Source: Flavobacterium pokkalii (lineage in GTDB: Bacteria; Bacteroidota; Bacteroidia; Flavobacteriales; Flavobacteriaceae). From it: 64,000 nucleotides of DNA. Made by a program: the position numbers and the translations under genes. The stretch covers positions 124,001-188,000 of the forward strand of contig NZ_NASZ01000001.1 in assembly GCF_014596575.1 (NCBI RefSeq), in the 5' to 3' direction. Of this stretch, positions 53,814-63,441 are shown piece by piece; positions within the stretch are counted from its first letter, which is position 1, and each line of letters opens with the position of its first letter. The notes beneath the pieces were generated by a model, which made no database searches, was not told the DNA's origin, and saw nothing but the letters and a program-made list of their open reading frames with translations.

Positions 53814-54479
53814 ATGAAAAATAAGATGAATAACAAACTATTATATGTTTTTGGTTTGCTGATTTTATTGGCTTCCTGTAATCAGGAAAACAATCAAATG
53901 AGGTTAGCTGAAAATGCCAAAGACGCTAAGAAGAAAAAAGTTATTTTTGAAAATATTCAAAAAGGCTGGGATTTTTATGACGAACCCATCAATGAGGCTA
54001 CCGAAGAAACCATAAAAACATGGAATGAATTGCGTTTGTTCATGCAGGAATTACATCAAAAACCTAAAAAGACTATTGGCGCTTTTCAGCAAAAATCGGA
54101 TGCTATTGCTAAAAAAGCCATAGCTTTGAGTAACAACATCCCTGAAATGTTCAATAAACCGCAAATCAAAAGCCGTATTCAGGTTTTGATTACTAAGGTG
54201 CGATTGATGGATATGTACATTCATCTGGATAATATTCCTGATAAAAAAGTGGTGCAATTAGTGGGCGAAGTCAATAAAGAGTTGGCTACTTTGCAACGTC
54301 AGATTGATATTTTGACCGAGAAAAGTAAAATTCCGGTGGAAGAAGGAGAAGATGAAATGAGACGCATGTTATTGGATTCGGCGAGAGCCATTCCTAATAC
54401 ACCGATGATGCCTAATCCGTCTGTTCTTCCGGCCGGCACGAGAGCAATTATTAACCCTAATGATGCCCGAGTTGAGTAA
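53814..54479 (+). CDS. Conserved lipoprotein upstream of mfd
   Basis: 221 residues with a lipobox (LLILLASC). No recognised domain. A helical central part (about 60-180) has a Lys-rich stretch NAKDAKKKKVIFENIQKGWDF, and the C-terminal tail is Pro-rich (NTPMMPNPSVLPAGT). Probably a periplasmic anchored protein. Its 3' end overlaps the mfd start by about 17-20 bp, so the genes are co-transcribed. I cannot assign a function. Confidence 0.78.
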   Translation: MKNKMNNKLLYVFGLLILLASCNQENNQMRLAENAKDAKKKKVIFENIQKGWDFYDEPINEATEETIKTWNELRLFMQELHQKPKKTIGAFQQKSDAIAKKAIALSNNIPEMFNKPQIKSRIQVLITKVRLMDMYIHLDNIPDKKVVQLVGEVNKELATLQRQIDILTEKSKIPVEEGEDEMRRMLLDSARAIPNTPMMPNPSVLPAGTRAIINPNDARVE

Positions 54480-57400
54480 GAAAGCCTTATACACTATTTA
54501 CGATTCATCGCCTAAAATTCAACAAATTTCGGCTGCTTTACAGCAAAAAAATCAGGCTAAATTACAGCTTAGCGGTTTGCTGGGTTCGGCGGTTTCATTT
54601 GTGCTTCGTTCGGTTTTCAAGAAAGCCGAATTGCCTTTTTTGCTGATTTTAAACGATAAGGAAGAAGCAGCTTATTACTTGAACGATTTGGAGCAAATGT
54701 TGGGTGAGGAAGATGTGTTATTCTATCCCAGTTCGTATCGTCGTCCCTACCAGATTGAAGAGACTGACAATGCTAATGTGTTGCTACGTGCCGAGGTTTT
54801 AAACCGCATTAATTCCCGCAAAAAACCAGCGGTAATTGTGAGTTATCCGGAAGCACTTTTTGAAAAAGTCGTAACTCGTAGGGATTTGGATAAAAATACT
54901 TTAAAAGTACATGTTGGCGATAAAATTTCGATTGATTTTATCAATGAAGTTTTATTCGAATATGAATTCAAAAGAGTGGATTTTATTACTGAACCGGGAG
55001 AGTTTTCTGTTCGTGGCGGAATCGTCGATGTCTTTTCGTTTTCCAATGATAATCCGTACCGAATAGAGTTTTTTGGTAACGAAGTGGATAGTATTCGAAC
55101 TTTTGATGTAGCTACGCAGTTGTCGATTGAGCAACAAAAGAAAATTACAATTATTCCCAATGTAGAAAACAAATTGTTTCAGGAAAACCGCGAAAGTTTT
55201 CTGGATTATATTTCGGAACAAACCGTACTTTTTATTCAAAATACGGAAGATGTTTTGGCGCAATTAGACAAGCAATTTGCCCGCGCCGAAGAAGCTTTTG
55301 AGAAGTTATCCAAAGATATTAAGCATGCCACTCCGGAACAATTGTTTTTGGATCAAAAGGCCTTTATAAAACGTGCTTTGGATTTTTCAATTGTGGAATT
55401 GAACTCAAAAGCGATTTTCAAAACTACTAAAAAATTTGAGTTTCATATTCAGCCACAGCCATCGTTCAACAAACAATTTGATTTGTTGTTGAATAATTTG
55501 AGCGAAAATCATTTCAACGGTTTTAAAAATTATTTGTTTTGTTCGAATGATTCTCAGGCCAAACGTTTTCATGATATTTTTGAAACATTAGATGAGGCCA
55601 ATTCCGAGAATATCCGCAAGCAATACAATACCATCGTTTTGCCTTTGTATGAGGGATTCGTGGACGAAGAAAATCAAATTTGCTGTTATACCGACCATCA
55701 GATTTTTGAACGTTATCATAAATTCAGTATCAAAAACGGCTATTCGAAGAAACAGAATATTACGCTTAAAGAACTGACTTCGCTTTCGGTAGGCGATTAT
55801 GTAACGCATATTGACCACGGAATTGGGAAGTTTGGCGGTTTGCAAAAAATCCAGGTTGAAGGTAAAACTCAGGAAACCATTAAGCTCGTTTATGCCGATA
55901 ATGACATTGTGTATGTGAGTATTCATTCGTTGCATAAAATTTCAAAATACAACGGCAAAGACGGAACGCCTCCAAAAATCTACAAATTAGGTTCGAATGC
56001 CTGGAAGGTTTTGAAACAAAAAACCAAAGCCAGAGTCAAACATATTGCGTTCAATTTGATTCAGTTGTATGCTAAAAGGCGTTTGGAAAAAGGCTACCAA
56101 TATGCTCCGGACAGTTATTTGCAAAACGAATTAGAAAGTTCCTTTATTTATGAAGATACTCCGGACCAAATTAAATCCACAGCAGAAGTCAAAGCCGATA
56201 TGGAAAGCGATCGTCCGATGGATCGTTTGGTCTGTGGTGATGTAGGTTTCGGAAAAACCGAAGTTGCCATTCGTGCTGCTTTTAAAGCGGTGGACAATAG
56301 CAAGCAAGTGGCGGTTTTAGTGCCTACGACTATTTTGGCGTACCAGCATTTCCGTACTTTTTCAGAGCGATTAAAAGACATGCCGGTTAAAATTGGATAT
56401 CTGAACCGTTTTAGAACGGCGAAACAAAAAGCAGAAACCTTAAAAGATTTAGCCGAAGGCAAACTGGATATTGTGATTGGAACCCATCAATTGGTCAACA
56501 AAAATGTTGTTTTCAAAGACTTAGGTTTGCTGATTGTGGATGAAGAGCAAAAATTTGGTGTCAACGTAAAAGACAAACTCAAAACTATTGCTGCCAATGT
56601 AGATACGCTGACTTTGACAGCCACGCCAATCCCGAGAACTTTACAGTTTTCGTTAATGGCGGCTCGAGACTTATCCGTTATTACAACGCCTCCGCCCAAC
56701 CGTTATCCTATTGAAACCAATGTAGTAGGTTTTAATGAAGAAGTGATTCGTGATGCGATTTCGTATGAGATTCAACGAAATGGTCAGGTGTATTTTATCA
56801 ATAACCGCATTGAAAATATCAAGGAAGTAGCCGGAATGATTCAGCGTTTGGTGCCAAATGCTAAAGTAGGAATTGGTCATGGACAAATGGATGGGAAAAA
56901 GCTTGAAGAATTGATGTTGGCATTTATGAACGGAGAATTTGATGTTCTGGTAGCCACAACCATTATCGAAAGCGGTTTGGATGTACCCAATGCAAACACC
57001 ATTTTTATCAATAATGCCAATAATTTCGGTCTGTCTGATTTGCATCAAATGCGTGGTCGAGTAGGTCGAAGCAATAAAAAAGCCTTCTGTTATTTCATCT
57101 GTCCGCCTTATTCGTCAATGACTGAGGAAGCCAGAAAACGTATTCAGGCTTTGGAGCAGTTTAGCGAACTGGGAAGCGGATTTAATATTGCGATGAAGGA
57201 TTTGGAAATTCGTGGTGCGGGAGATTTATTGGGTGGAGAACAATCTGGTTTCATTAACGAAATAGGTTTTGATACCTATCAAAAAATCATGAATGAGGCT
57301 ATTGAAGAATTGAAAGAGAACGAATTTAAGGATTTGTATCCGGCTGAAAATGATATTGAAACTAAGGAATATGTAAAAGATTTACAAATTGATACCGATT

Positions 57401-57846
57401 TTGAATTGCTGTTCTCGGATGAATACATCAATAATATTTCGGAGCGAATGAATTTGTATAACGAATTGGCCACGATTAAAAACGAGGAAGAATTGCAGGT
57501 TTTCCAAAATAAATTAATTGATCGTTTTGGTCCGTTACCTCCAAGAGCCAATGCTTTAATGAACAGCATCCGCATCAAATGGGTAGCGACGCATGTAGGA
57601 ATTGAAAAGCTGGTAATGAAACAAGGCAAAATGATTGGTTATTTTGTTTCCGATCAACAATCGGATTTTTATCAATCCAATCGTTTTCATAAGGTGTTGC
57701 AATTTGTTCAAAAACAACCTACACTTTGTAAAATGAAAGAAAAACAAACCGCTAACGGTTTACGTTTGTTATTGACTTTTGACAATGTAAAATCGACCAG
57801 AAGAGCTTTGGAATTGATGGAGCTATTGGGAGGGAAAGAAGGCTAA
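54460..57846 (+). CDS. mfd: Transcription-repair coupling factor Mfd
   Basis: Removes stalled RNA polymerase at DNA lesions and recruits UvrA. 1128 residues, near the usual length. Domain order: UvrB-like module at 30-220, the RNA-polymerase-interacting CarD-type domain around 440-520 (LSVGDYVTHIDHGIGKFGGLQ), the ATPase with Walker A GDVGFGKTEVAIRAAF, DEEQ box VDEEQKFG, LTLTATPIPRTL and GRVGRSNKKAFCY motifs, and a C-terminal TRCF domain. The start is ATG 54460 or 54463, inside the previous gene. Confidence 0.97.
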   Translation: MMPELSKKALYTIYDSSPKIQQISAALQQKNQAKLQLSGLLGSAVSFVLRSVFKKAELPFLLILNDKEEAAYYLNDLEQMLGEEDVLFYPSSYRRPYQIEETDNANVLLRAEVLNRINSRKKPAVIVSYPEALFEKVVTRRDLDKNTLKVHVGDKISIDFINEVLFEYEFKRVDFITEPGEFSVRGGIVDVFSFSNDNPYRIEFFGNEVDSIRTFDVATQLSIEQQKKITIIPNVENKLFQENRESFLDYISEQTVLFIQNTEDVLAQLDKQFARAEEAFEKLSKDIKHATPEQLFLDQKAFIKRALDFSIVELNSKAIFKTTKKFEFHIQPQPSFNKQFDLLLNNLSENHFNGFKNYLFCSNDSQAKRFHDIFETLDEANSENIRKQYNTIVLPLYEGFVDEENQICCYTDHQIFERYHKFSIKNGYSKKQNITLKELTSLSVGDYVTHIDHGIGKFGGLQKIQVEGKTQETIKLVYADNDIVYVSIHSLHKISKYNGKDGTPPKIYKLGSNAWKVLKQKTKARVKHIAFNLIQLYAKRRLEKGYQYAPDSYLQNELESSFIYEDTPDQIKSTAEVKADMESDRPMDRLVCGDVGFGKTEVAIRAAFKAVDNSKQVAVLVPTTILAYQHFRTFSERLKDMPVKIGYLNRFRTAKQKAETLKDLAEGKLDIVIGTHQLVNKNVVFKDLGLLIVDEEQKFGVNVKDKLKTIAANVDTLTLTATPIPRTLQFSLMAARDLSVITTPPPNRYPIETNVVGFNEEVIRDAISYEIQRNGQVYFINNRIENIKEVAGMIQRLVPNAKVGIGHGQMDGKKLEELMLAFMNGEFDVLVATTIIESGLDVPNANTIFINNANNFGLSDLHQMRGRVGRSNKKAFCYFICPPYSSMTEEARKRIQALEQFSELGSGFNIAMKDLEIRGAGDLLGGEQSGFINEIGFDTYQKIMNEAIEELKENEFKDLYPAENDIETKEYVKDLQIDTDFELLFSDEYINNISERMNLYNELATIKNEEELQVFQNKLIDRFGPLPPRANALMNSIRIKWVATHVGIEKLVMKQGKMIGYFVSDQQSDFYQSNRFHKVLQFVQKQPTLCKMKEKQTANGLRLLLTFDNVKSTRRALELMELLGGKEG

Positions 57847-57948
57847 GTAAGTTTTTTGTCAAAATAATTGTAGTTCATCGGTTTTCTTAATGTTTTTTAA
57901 TTTTTTATGGCATTTTTATATACTTTAGTGTAAAAAAGAATAATTTGT

Positions 57949-57968
57949 AAAAAGCCGTAAGGCTTTTT
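57949..57968 (+). terminator. Terminator after mfd
   Basis: AAAAAGCC and GGCTTTTT pair across a GTAA (GNRA-type) tetraloop with T's following. Confidence 0.85.
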
Positions 57969-57998
57969 TATGATTTTAGCCGATTTGTACTAAGATTT

Positions 57999-60083
57999 AT
58001 GACCATTAAAAAAACGTCCCCAAAAATATTTTTTTTAATTGTTTCCTCCAGTGTGGTTTTCTTAATGCTCTATGCTGTTTTGTTGTATTATATCAATAAA
58101 ACGGAGAAAGATGCTTATCGAAATTCGGTCGAATTGTTCGAAAGTAAAATCAATCAGCTGTTATTATTAGAGTCTAAACCTATTTTAACCGCGCTGAAAA
58201 ATGATACCAATTGGGATGAGTTTGTCGATTTTACCATTACAAAAAATCAATCCTGGTATGATGAAACCATTAGTAATGAATTGGAAATTTACGGTGCCGA
58301 TTATTTAGGGGTTTACGATAAAAATAAGAAATTCATAACCCGTACACCTACACCTGTAATTAAAACGGTCGATTTTATACCCAAACAGGCTATGGAAGTT
58401 TTAGATAAGAAAGGTGTAGCAAAGTTTTATATAAAAATCCCTGAAGGTATTGTTGAAGTTACCGGAGCAACGATTCACCCTTCTGATGATCCTTTTAAAA
58501 AGAAGACTAAAGTTTCCGGTTATTTTTTTGCAGTACGTTTAATCAATTCGAAATTTCTTATAAATTTAGAGAAAATCACTTCTTCAAACATTAAAATTAT
58601 TGGAGATAATGAAGCTGTTGCTGAACAGCGACACATGGTAAGTTCTGTATTTCCATTGAAAAATTCCAGAGGTAAACTGATAGGAAGATTGCTTTTCGAA
58701 AGAAAATTTGATGTTTATTTTGAAAACACCACCCGGATTTTATATGTAATTATTGCGGTGTTTTTATTGTATTTAGGGGTCAGTATTTACTACACCCGAA
58801 AACTGGTTTACCGCCCGTTGTTTTTGGTTCGGAAAGCATTACAAAAAGGAAGTAAAAGCGCGATAGCCGAATTGAAAAAATCCAGCGGAGAGTTCAGTTA
58901 TATTGGTAATTTGTTTGAAGAAAATAACAATCAGAAAATAGATTTGATAAAAGCCAAGATAAAAGCCGAAGAAGGCGATTTGCTGAAAGCTTCCTTTTTG
59001 GCTAATTTATCCCATGAGATTCGGACTCCAATGAATGCCATTAACGGTTTTACCGAATTGATTTTGAATACAGAACTCAATGAAAAAGAGCGAATCGAAT
59101 ATTTGAATGTTATTCAGCAAAACGGAAAAAATCTGGTTTCCATTATCGATGATTTGATTGAAATGTCTAAGATTGATGCCAATCAGATTGCGCCTAATTT
59201 TACCGAAATTAATCTGGAATCCTGTATTGACGAACTTTATAAAACCATTAAAGTTACCATTCCGCCAAGCAAACCTTTGAAATTTAAACTGATTAAGAGC
59301 AGCATTCCGGCTGCTAATAATATCGTAACGGACGAAATTAAGCTAAAACAGGTCATCATCAATTTGCTTACTAATGCCATTAAATATACCGATGAGGGAA
59401 TGGTGCGGTTTAAATATGAAATTGATGAGTTACAAAATCTGATTCATTTTGCCATTCAGGATACAGGTTTGGGAATTGAAGAAGGGCAGCATCAGCATGT
59501 TTTTGATCGTTTTAAGCGGGTCGAAAACGACAAATCAATAATAGTGGGAGGTTTAGGTTTGGGACTTTCTATTTCAAAAGCTTATATCGAAATTTTAGGC
59601 GGAAGCATTCGACTAGAGTCAAAAATAGGGGAAGGTTCCAGTTTTTATTTTTCAATTCCGTTGAAATATGCCAAGGATGAGCCTGTTGAGGTGAAATCTA
59701 TCAGGGAAAAAGAATTGACCAAATCAGAAAATAAAGTGATTTTGATTGCGGAAGATGATAATATCAATTTTTTACTTTTTCAAAAAATGATGAAAGACAA
59801 GGCTTATCAAATTATCCGTGCGGTCAACGGACAGGAGGCGGTAGATATTTGTTCTCATAATGCTGCGATTGATTTGGTTTTGATGGATATCAAAATGCCG
59901 GTTTTGAACGGTTTTGAAGCCATAGAACAGATTAGGGTTTTCCGGCCACAACTGCCTGTAATTGCTCAAACGGCTTATTCTTCTTCCGAAGATAAGGTTA
60001 AAATAGAGCAGGCAGGATTTGATGATTACATTACCAAACCTTTGAGCAGAGAACGTTTGTTTGAATTAATGGATAAGTATTGA
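57999..60083 (+). CDS. Hybrid histidine kinase with CHASE4 sensor and receiver
   Basis: 694 residues. TM1 (about 10-30), a periplasmic CHASE4-like sensor (about 35-245, LKNDTNWDEFVDFTITKNQSWYDETI), TM2 near 250, then the phosphoacceptor H-box FLANLSHEIRTPMNAINGF, the N box TDEIKLKQVIINLLTNAIKYT, G boxes DTGLGI and GGLGLGLSISK, and a C-terminal receiver (about 575-694) with the acidic pair EDD, phospho-Asp in LVLMDIKMP and Lys in YITKPLS. A membrane sensor passing phosphate internally; the output partner is not encoded nearby. Confidence 0.93.
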   Translation: MTIKKTSPKIFFLIVSSSVVFLMLYAVLLYYINKTEKDAYRNSVELFESKINQLLLLESKPILTALKNDTNWDEFVDFTITKNQSWYDETISNELEIYGADYLGVYDKNKKFITRTPTPVIKTVDFIPKQAMEVLDKKGVAKFYIKIPEGIVEVTGATIHPSDDPFKKKTKVSGYFFAVRLINSKFLINLEKITSSNIKIIGDNEAVAEQRHMVSSVFPLKNSRGKLIGRLLFERKFDVYFENTTRILYVIIAVFLLYLGVSIYYTRKLVYRPLFLVRKALQKGSKSAIAELKKSSGEFSYIGNLFEENNNQKIDLIKAKIKAEEGDLLKASFLANLSHEIRTPMNAINGFTELILNTELNEKERIEYLNVIQQNGKNLVSIIDDLIEMSKIDANQIAPNFTEINLESCIDELYKTIKVTIPPSKPLKFKLIKSSIPAANNIVTDEIKLKQVIINLLTNAIKYTDEGMVRFKYEIDELQNLIHFAIQDTGLGIEEGQHQHVFDRFKRVENDKSIIVGGLGLGLSISKAYIEILGGSIRLESKIGEGSSFYFSIPLKYAKDEPVEVKSIREKELTKSENKVILIAEDDNINFLLFQKMMKDKAYQIIRAVNGQEAVDICSHNAAIDLVLMDIKMPVLNGFEAIEQIRVFRPQLPVIAQTAYSSSEDKVKIEQAGFDDYITKPLSRERLFELMDKY

Positions 60084-60088
60084 TTTAG

Positions 60089-60931
60089 ATGAAAATAGTA
60101 AAAGCAGGTTTTTTAGGTTTGTTGCTGTTGGTTTCAGTTGTTGGTTTTTCGCAAAAGGAGCAAGTGACAGATTCCGTTTTAAAAGAAAAAAAGCTGAGTT
60201 TGAATGTGGATATTGTGAGTCGGTATTTGTGGCGAGGCCAATGTTGGGGTGGAAATTATATGGCTGTGCAACCTTCGGCTGAATATGCAATAACCTCAAG
60301 ATTATCCATTGGAAGTTGGGCTACGACTAACTTTAAAAAGGATTATTTTTATCCGGATAATGAAAACTACTATAAAGGTTATCGCGAAATAGATTTTTAC
60401 GCCAGTTATCAGCTTACTGATTTTTTGCAAGTTCAGATTTGGGATTATTACTGGCCCTCGGTTTCGAGGGTCGAGGGGGTGAGTAATCGGTTTTTTAATT
60501 ACGGTCCTACGAGTTCGCAAACAGTTGATGCGATTTTGTATTTTGATTTTTCAGAGGGTTATCGATTTCCTTTCAATGCGACCATCAGTACATTAATTGG
60601 TGGAAACGATTATCGCTACACCAAAAATGAAATTCCAAGACACAACTACACTACTTATTTGGAATTAGGTTATACTTTTAATTTGTTTCAAAATATTGAA
60701 TTATTAGCTTCTTCGGGAGTAGTTTTAAATAACAAAGCTGAGTATTATAATTTTGCCAATTATAATAAGCCGTCATTTGTTAATTTGTCATTAAAAGCAA
60801 CTAAAGAGATAAGTTTGAGCGATAATTTGTTGATGCCTGTTTCGCTGAATTATGTCCATAACGGAGCGACAAAAAACACTGATTTTTTCGGAAAAAATTT
60901 CCTGGTGGCCGGAGTGAGTTTTGGGTATTAA
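60089..60931 (+). CDS. Outer-membrane beta-barrel protein of unknown function
   Basis: 280 residues with a signal peptide (KIVKAGFLGLLLLVSVVGFSQ). The body shows alternating beta strands (LSLNVDIVSRYLWRGQCWGGNYMAVQPSAEYAI) and ends in an aromatic residue (LVAGVSFGY), as barrels do. VSRYLWRG is like the start of putative porins of the TorF type. It starts 5 bp after the histidine kinase gene, so it could be co-transcribed and functionally linked. Confidence 0.8.
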   Translation: MKIVKAGFLGLLLLVSVVGFSQKEQVTDSVLKEKKLSLNVDIVSRYLWRGQCWGGNYMAVQPSAEYAITSRLSIGSWATTNFKKDYFYPDNENYYKGYREIDFYASYQLTDFLQVQIWDYYWPSVSRVEGVSNRFFNYGPTSSQTVDAILYFDFSEGYRFPFNATISTLIGGNDYRYTKNEIPRHNYTTYLELGYTFNLFQNIELLASSGVVLNNKAEYYNFANYNKPSFVNLSLKATKEISLSDNLLMPVSLNYVHNGATKNTDFFGKNFLVAGVSFGY

Positions 60932-60974
60932 TGAAACTTTCTTTCAGTTTTTTAATTTCGAAAGAAAGCATAAA

Positions 60975-61004
60975 AAAGCAGGAATTTAGATAAAAACCTG
61001 CTTT
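60975..61004. terminator. Bidirectional terminator
   Basis: AAAGCAGG and CCTGCTTT form the stem between the convergent barrel and ACT-like genes, with T- and A-rich flanks. Confidence 0.75.
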
Positions 61005-61024
61005 CTAAAAGAGTTATGTTAGTT

Positions 61025-61681
61025 TTAGTTTTTCAAATCTTTGATTACTTTGAAAGCCACATCAACCTGATCTTCACCTACTAAAATGGTAAATTCGTTA
61101 GAAGTCGAAATTACCTCGTTGATGATGATTCCTTCCCAGGCCAAACGTTGGAAAATGAAATAATAAATTCCCGGAACTACAATGTTTTCTTTTGGTAATT
61201 TTACTGTAATGGAAGCTAAATTGTCTAATTTTTGAATCAGTTTTTCGTTCGAAAAATGTTTGTCAACCAGTTTGTTTACGGTATTGCTTACTACAATGTT
61301 GATTTCATTTACGCCTCTTGAAGAAGTATAAAATACATCCGGAAAACTATTGATGTCCGAAATTAATTCGGCCTGTTTGTTTAAAACAGTTTCCGAAACC
61401 GCAAAAGTGTAATCAGTCAGCGCAGAACGAACGGTAATTTCACCTATATTTTTAATTACTTTGTTGATTTTGTGGTTGAGTCTGAAATCCAATTCTTCGG
61501 TTAGTCGTTTTAAAGACATTACCACAGCACCCTGTTTTACTTCTTTACCAAATTCGCTTTCTAATTCGGCCATGATGTTCCTGGATAATGAAGTTAAATT
61601 AATGATTCCCAGTGACAAGGCGTTTAATAAAAAGGGTTTTGTTTTGATGTAATTTTCGACTATTGAGGAAACAGTTTTCAT
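61025..61681 (-). CDS. ACT-domain-like protein of unknown function
   Basis: 218 residues, no signal peptide. The N-terminal part is helical (IVENYIKTKPFLLNALSLGIINLTSLSRNIMAELESEFGKEVKQGAVVMSLKRLTEEL, possibly a winged-helix). The C-terminal half has two ACT-like stretches (NLASITVKLPKENIVVPGIYYFIFQRLAWEGIIINEVISTSNEFTILVGEDQVDVAFKVIKDL). Relatives are sometimes labelled aspartate kinase through the ACT similarity, but no kinase domain is present. It may be a small-ligand-sensing regulator. Its promoter is the best canonical one in the window. Confidence 0.75.
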   Translation of the reverse strand: MKTVSSIVENYIKTKPFLLNALSLGIINLTSLSRNIMAELESEFGKEVKQGAVVMSLKRLTEELDFRLNHKINKVIKNIGEITVRSALTDYTFAVSETVLNKQAELISDINSFPDVFYTSSRGVNEINIVVSNTVNKLVDKHFSNEKLIQKLDNLASITVKLPKENIVVPGIYYFIFQRLAWEGIIINEVISTSNEFTILVGEDQVDVAFKVIKDLKN

Positions 61682-61747
61682 AATTATATAGGTGTTTTTA
61701 CTTAGTTTTTATATCGATTTACTTAGTTAAATCGTTAAAAATATGGG

Positions 61748-61779
61748 CAAATATAATTAAAAAAACAATTTGTTACAAA
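61748..61779 (-). promoter_or_regulatory. Canonical Bacteroidota promoter of the ACT-like gene
   Basis: On the minus strand TTTG (61776-61779) is followed after 20 bp by TATATTTG (61748-61755). It is the only full -33/-7 pair I found with ideal spacing. Confidence 0.7.
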
Positions 61780-61799
61780 AATAACATGAAAAATTAACG

Positions 61800-62159
61800 T
61801 TAAAAGTGATAAAAAGCATCTGTAAGGTGTTCAATTACAAAAGATTTATTGGTTTTTTGGATGGCAATAATATCAAATCGAACGTTGCAGTCGAGATCTT
61901 TTTCAACTACGTAGTTATCTACGGCTTTCGTAAGTAGTTTTATTTTTTTCTGGTTTACAAAGTCCTGAGGAAGACCAAATTCGATCGAAGAACGGGTTTT
62001 GACTTCTATAATTGCCAGCGTGTCATTTATTTGGGCAATGATGTCTATTTCGGCCTTTTGAAAAGTCCAATTGGTTTCTAAAATCGAATAGCCGTTATTT
62101 TGTAAAAACTCAACAGCTAATTCTTCACCCAGTTTTCCTAATTCGTTGTGCTCAGCCAT
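61800..62159 (-). CDS. YraN family protein (UPF0102, endonuclease-like fold)
   Basis: 119 residues. The motif pattern is that of the UPF0102/YraN family: GKLGEELAVEFLQNNGYSILETNWTFQKAEIDIIAQINDTLAIIEVKTRSS, with the nuclease-like Asp, Glu and Lys residues (E-IDII and IEVKTR) of a restriction-endonuclease-like fold. Likely involved in DNA processing or repair. Function not established for the family. Confidence 0.93.
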   Translation of the reverse strand: MAEHNELGKLGEELAVEFLQNNGYSILETNWTFQKAEIDIIAQINDTLAIIEVKTRSSIEFGLPQDFVNQKKIKLLTKAVDNYVVEKDLDCNVRFDIIAIQKTNKSFVIEHLTDAFYHF

Positions 62160-62186
62160 TGTTTATTACTATTTGATTTTTTTAAA

Positions 62187-62297
62187 CATATAAGTCATAT
62201 AAGTTTTTATTCTTGTCTTATTTGTTCTTTTAGAAACTACTTAAAAGTAAGAGATATAAGTTCGTAATATTGTTTTTAAACTTATATGACTTATATG
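62187..62297. repeat. 20-bp hairpin with 9-nt words between yraN and the carboxypeptidase gene
   Basis: CATATAAGTCATATAAGTTT (62187-62206) pairs perfectly with AAACTTATATGACTTATATG (62278-62297). The left arm holds the 9-nt word CATATAAGT twice. The right arm matches the end of the array units at 25187-26123. Confidence 0.75.
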
Positions 62298-62305
62298 GTA
62301 AAAAA

Positions 62306-63301
62306 TTAATTTTCAAATTTCAACGTACTTTTCTCCAGTGTAACTTCCATTGAAACCTGACTTCCCAAAATCAAGGCTCTGTTGTCCTGAATGTGTCCTG
62401 CCGGGAAATTATAAATCACCGGGATTTTGTAATTTTTAATCACATCCTGAATAATTTCAACTGCATTTTTCCCCCAGGGAATTTCGTTGTCTTTCATTTT
62501 GGTCATCGAACCCACCACAATTCCTTTGATGCTTTCCAGGCAACCATTGCGTTTTAAATTCATCATCATGCGGTCGATGTGGTATAAGTATTCGTCCAAA
62601 TCTTCGATAAATAATATTTTTTCATGACAATCAATAGCCGATGGAGAGCCAAATAAACTGTATAAAATAGAGAGGTTTCCGCCTACCAATTCACCTTTAG
62701 CTGCTCCGGTGCGGTTCATCGGGTCAGAAGGAACTTCATAGCTTATGGATTCGTTAAACAAGGCTTCTCTCAAAGTTTCTTTGGCTTCAGCCGTTGCTCT
62801 GGGAATACTCACCGGCATAATGCCGTGAATGGTTTTATAACCCAAAGTGTTCAGGTGATTGTGTAAAACGGTAATATCGCTAAAACCTACAATCCATTTT
62901 GGGTTTTCTTTGAATTTGGTAAAATCTAAAGCATCAATAATTCTCACGGTTCCGTAACCGCCTTTTACACACCAAATCGCTTTGATATTCGGGTTGTCCA
63001 GCTGGGTTTGAAAATCGGCAGTTCTTTCTTCATCTGTTCCTGCCAGTTGATTGTTGTCTAATCCAATGCTTTTTCCAATAACAACTTCCAGTCCCCAACT
63101 GTGTAATAAATCAATCGCAGGTTGTAGTTGGTTGTCGGTATATTTTCGGGCGGTGGCAACAATGGCAACGGTGTCTCCTTTTTGTAAAGCGGCTGGTGTA
63201 ATCATCTGTTTTTGGGCTTGACTATTATTGAAAAATTGAAAAAATAAAATCAGGGAAAAGCAAAATCGCAGATTAAATGTTGAAAATTGAGAAGTAAACA
63301 T
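62306..63301 (-). CDS. LD-carboxypeptidase (peptidase S66) secreted form
   Basis: 331 residues from the ATG at 63301, which begins a hydrophobic signal (RFCFSLILFFQFFNNSQAQ); the longer frame to 63358 has no sensible start. The S66 features are KGDTVAIVATARK, the nucleophile Ser in VGFSDITVLHNHL, and the Glu (LFIEDLDEYLYHID) and His (FPAGHIQDNRALI) of the Ser-Glu-His triad. LD-carboxypeptidases trim the terminal D-Ala from tetrapeptides in peptidoglycan recycling. A signal peptide would place it in the periplasm, whereas the E. coli enzyme is cytoplasmic. Confidence 0.9.
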   Translation of the reverse strand: MFTSQFSTFNLRFCFSLILFFQFFNNSQAQKQMITPAALQKGDTVAIVATARKYTDNQLQPAIDLLHSWGLEVVIGKSIGLDNNQLAGTDEERTADFQTQLDNPNIKAIWCVKGGYGTVRIIDALDFTKFKENPKWIVGFSDITVLHNHLNTLGYKTIHGIMPVSIPRATAEAKETLREALFNESISYEVPSDPMNRTGAAKGELVGGNLSILYSLFGSPSAIDCHEKILFIEDLDEYLYHIDRMMMNLKRNGCLESIKGIVVGSMTKMKDNEIPWGKNAVEIIQDVIKNYKIPVIYNFPAGHIQDNRALILGSQVSMEVTLEKSTLKFEN

Positions 63302-63441
63302 AGGGCTTTTTTTCCTGAATAAATAAAGTTGCAATGCCTTGGCGAAGCATCCAAACAAAGATAAAGAAATTCAAAAAATAAATGATTGCAAATTGTATGA
63401 AATGGTTTAAATTTACTAAAACGCTTTAAATTGAATTAGTT

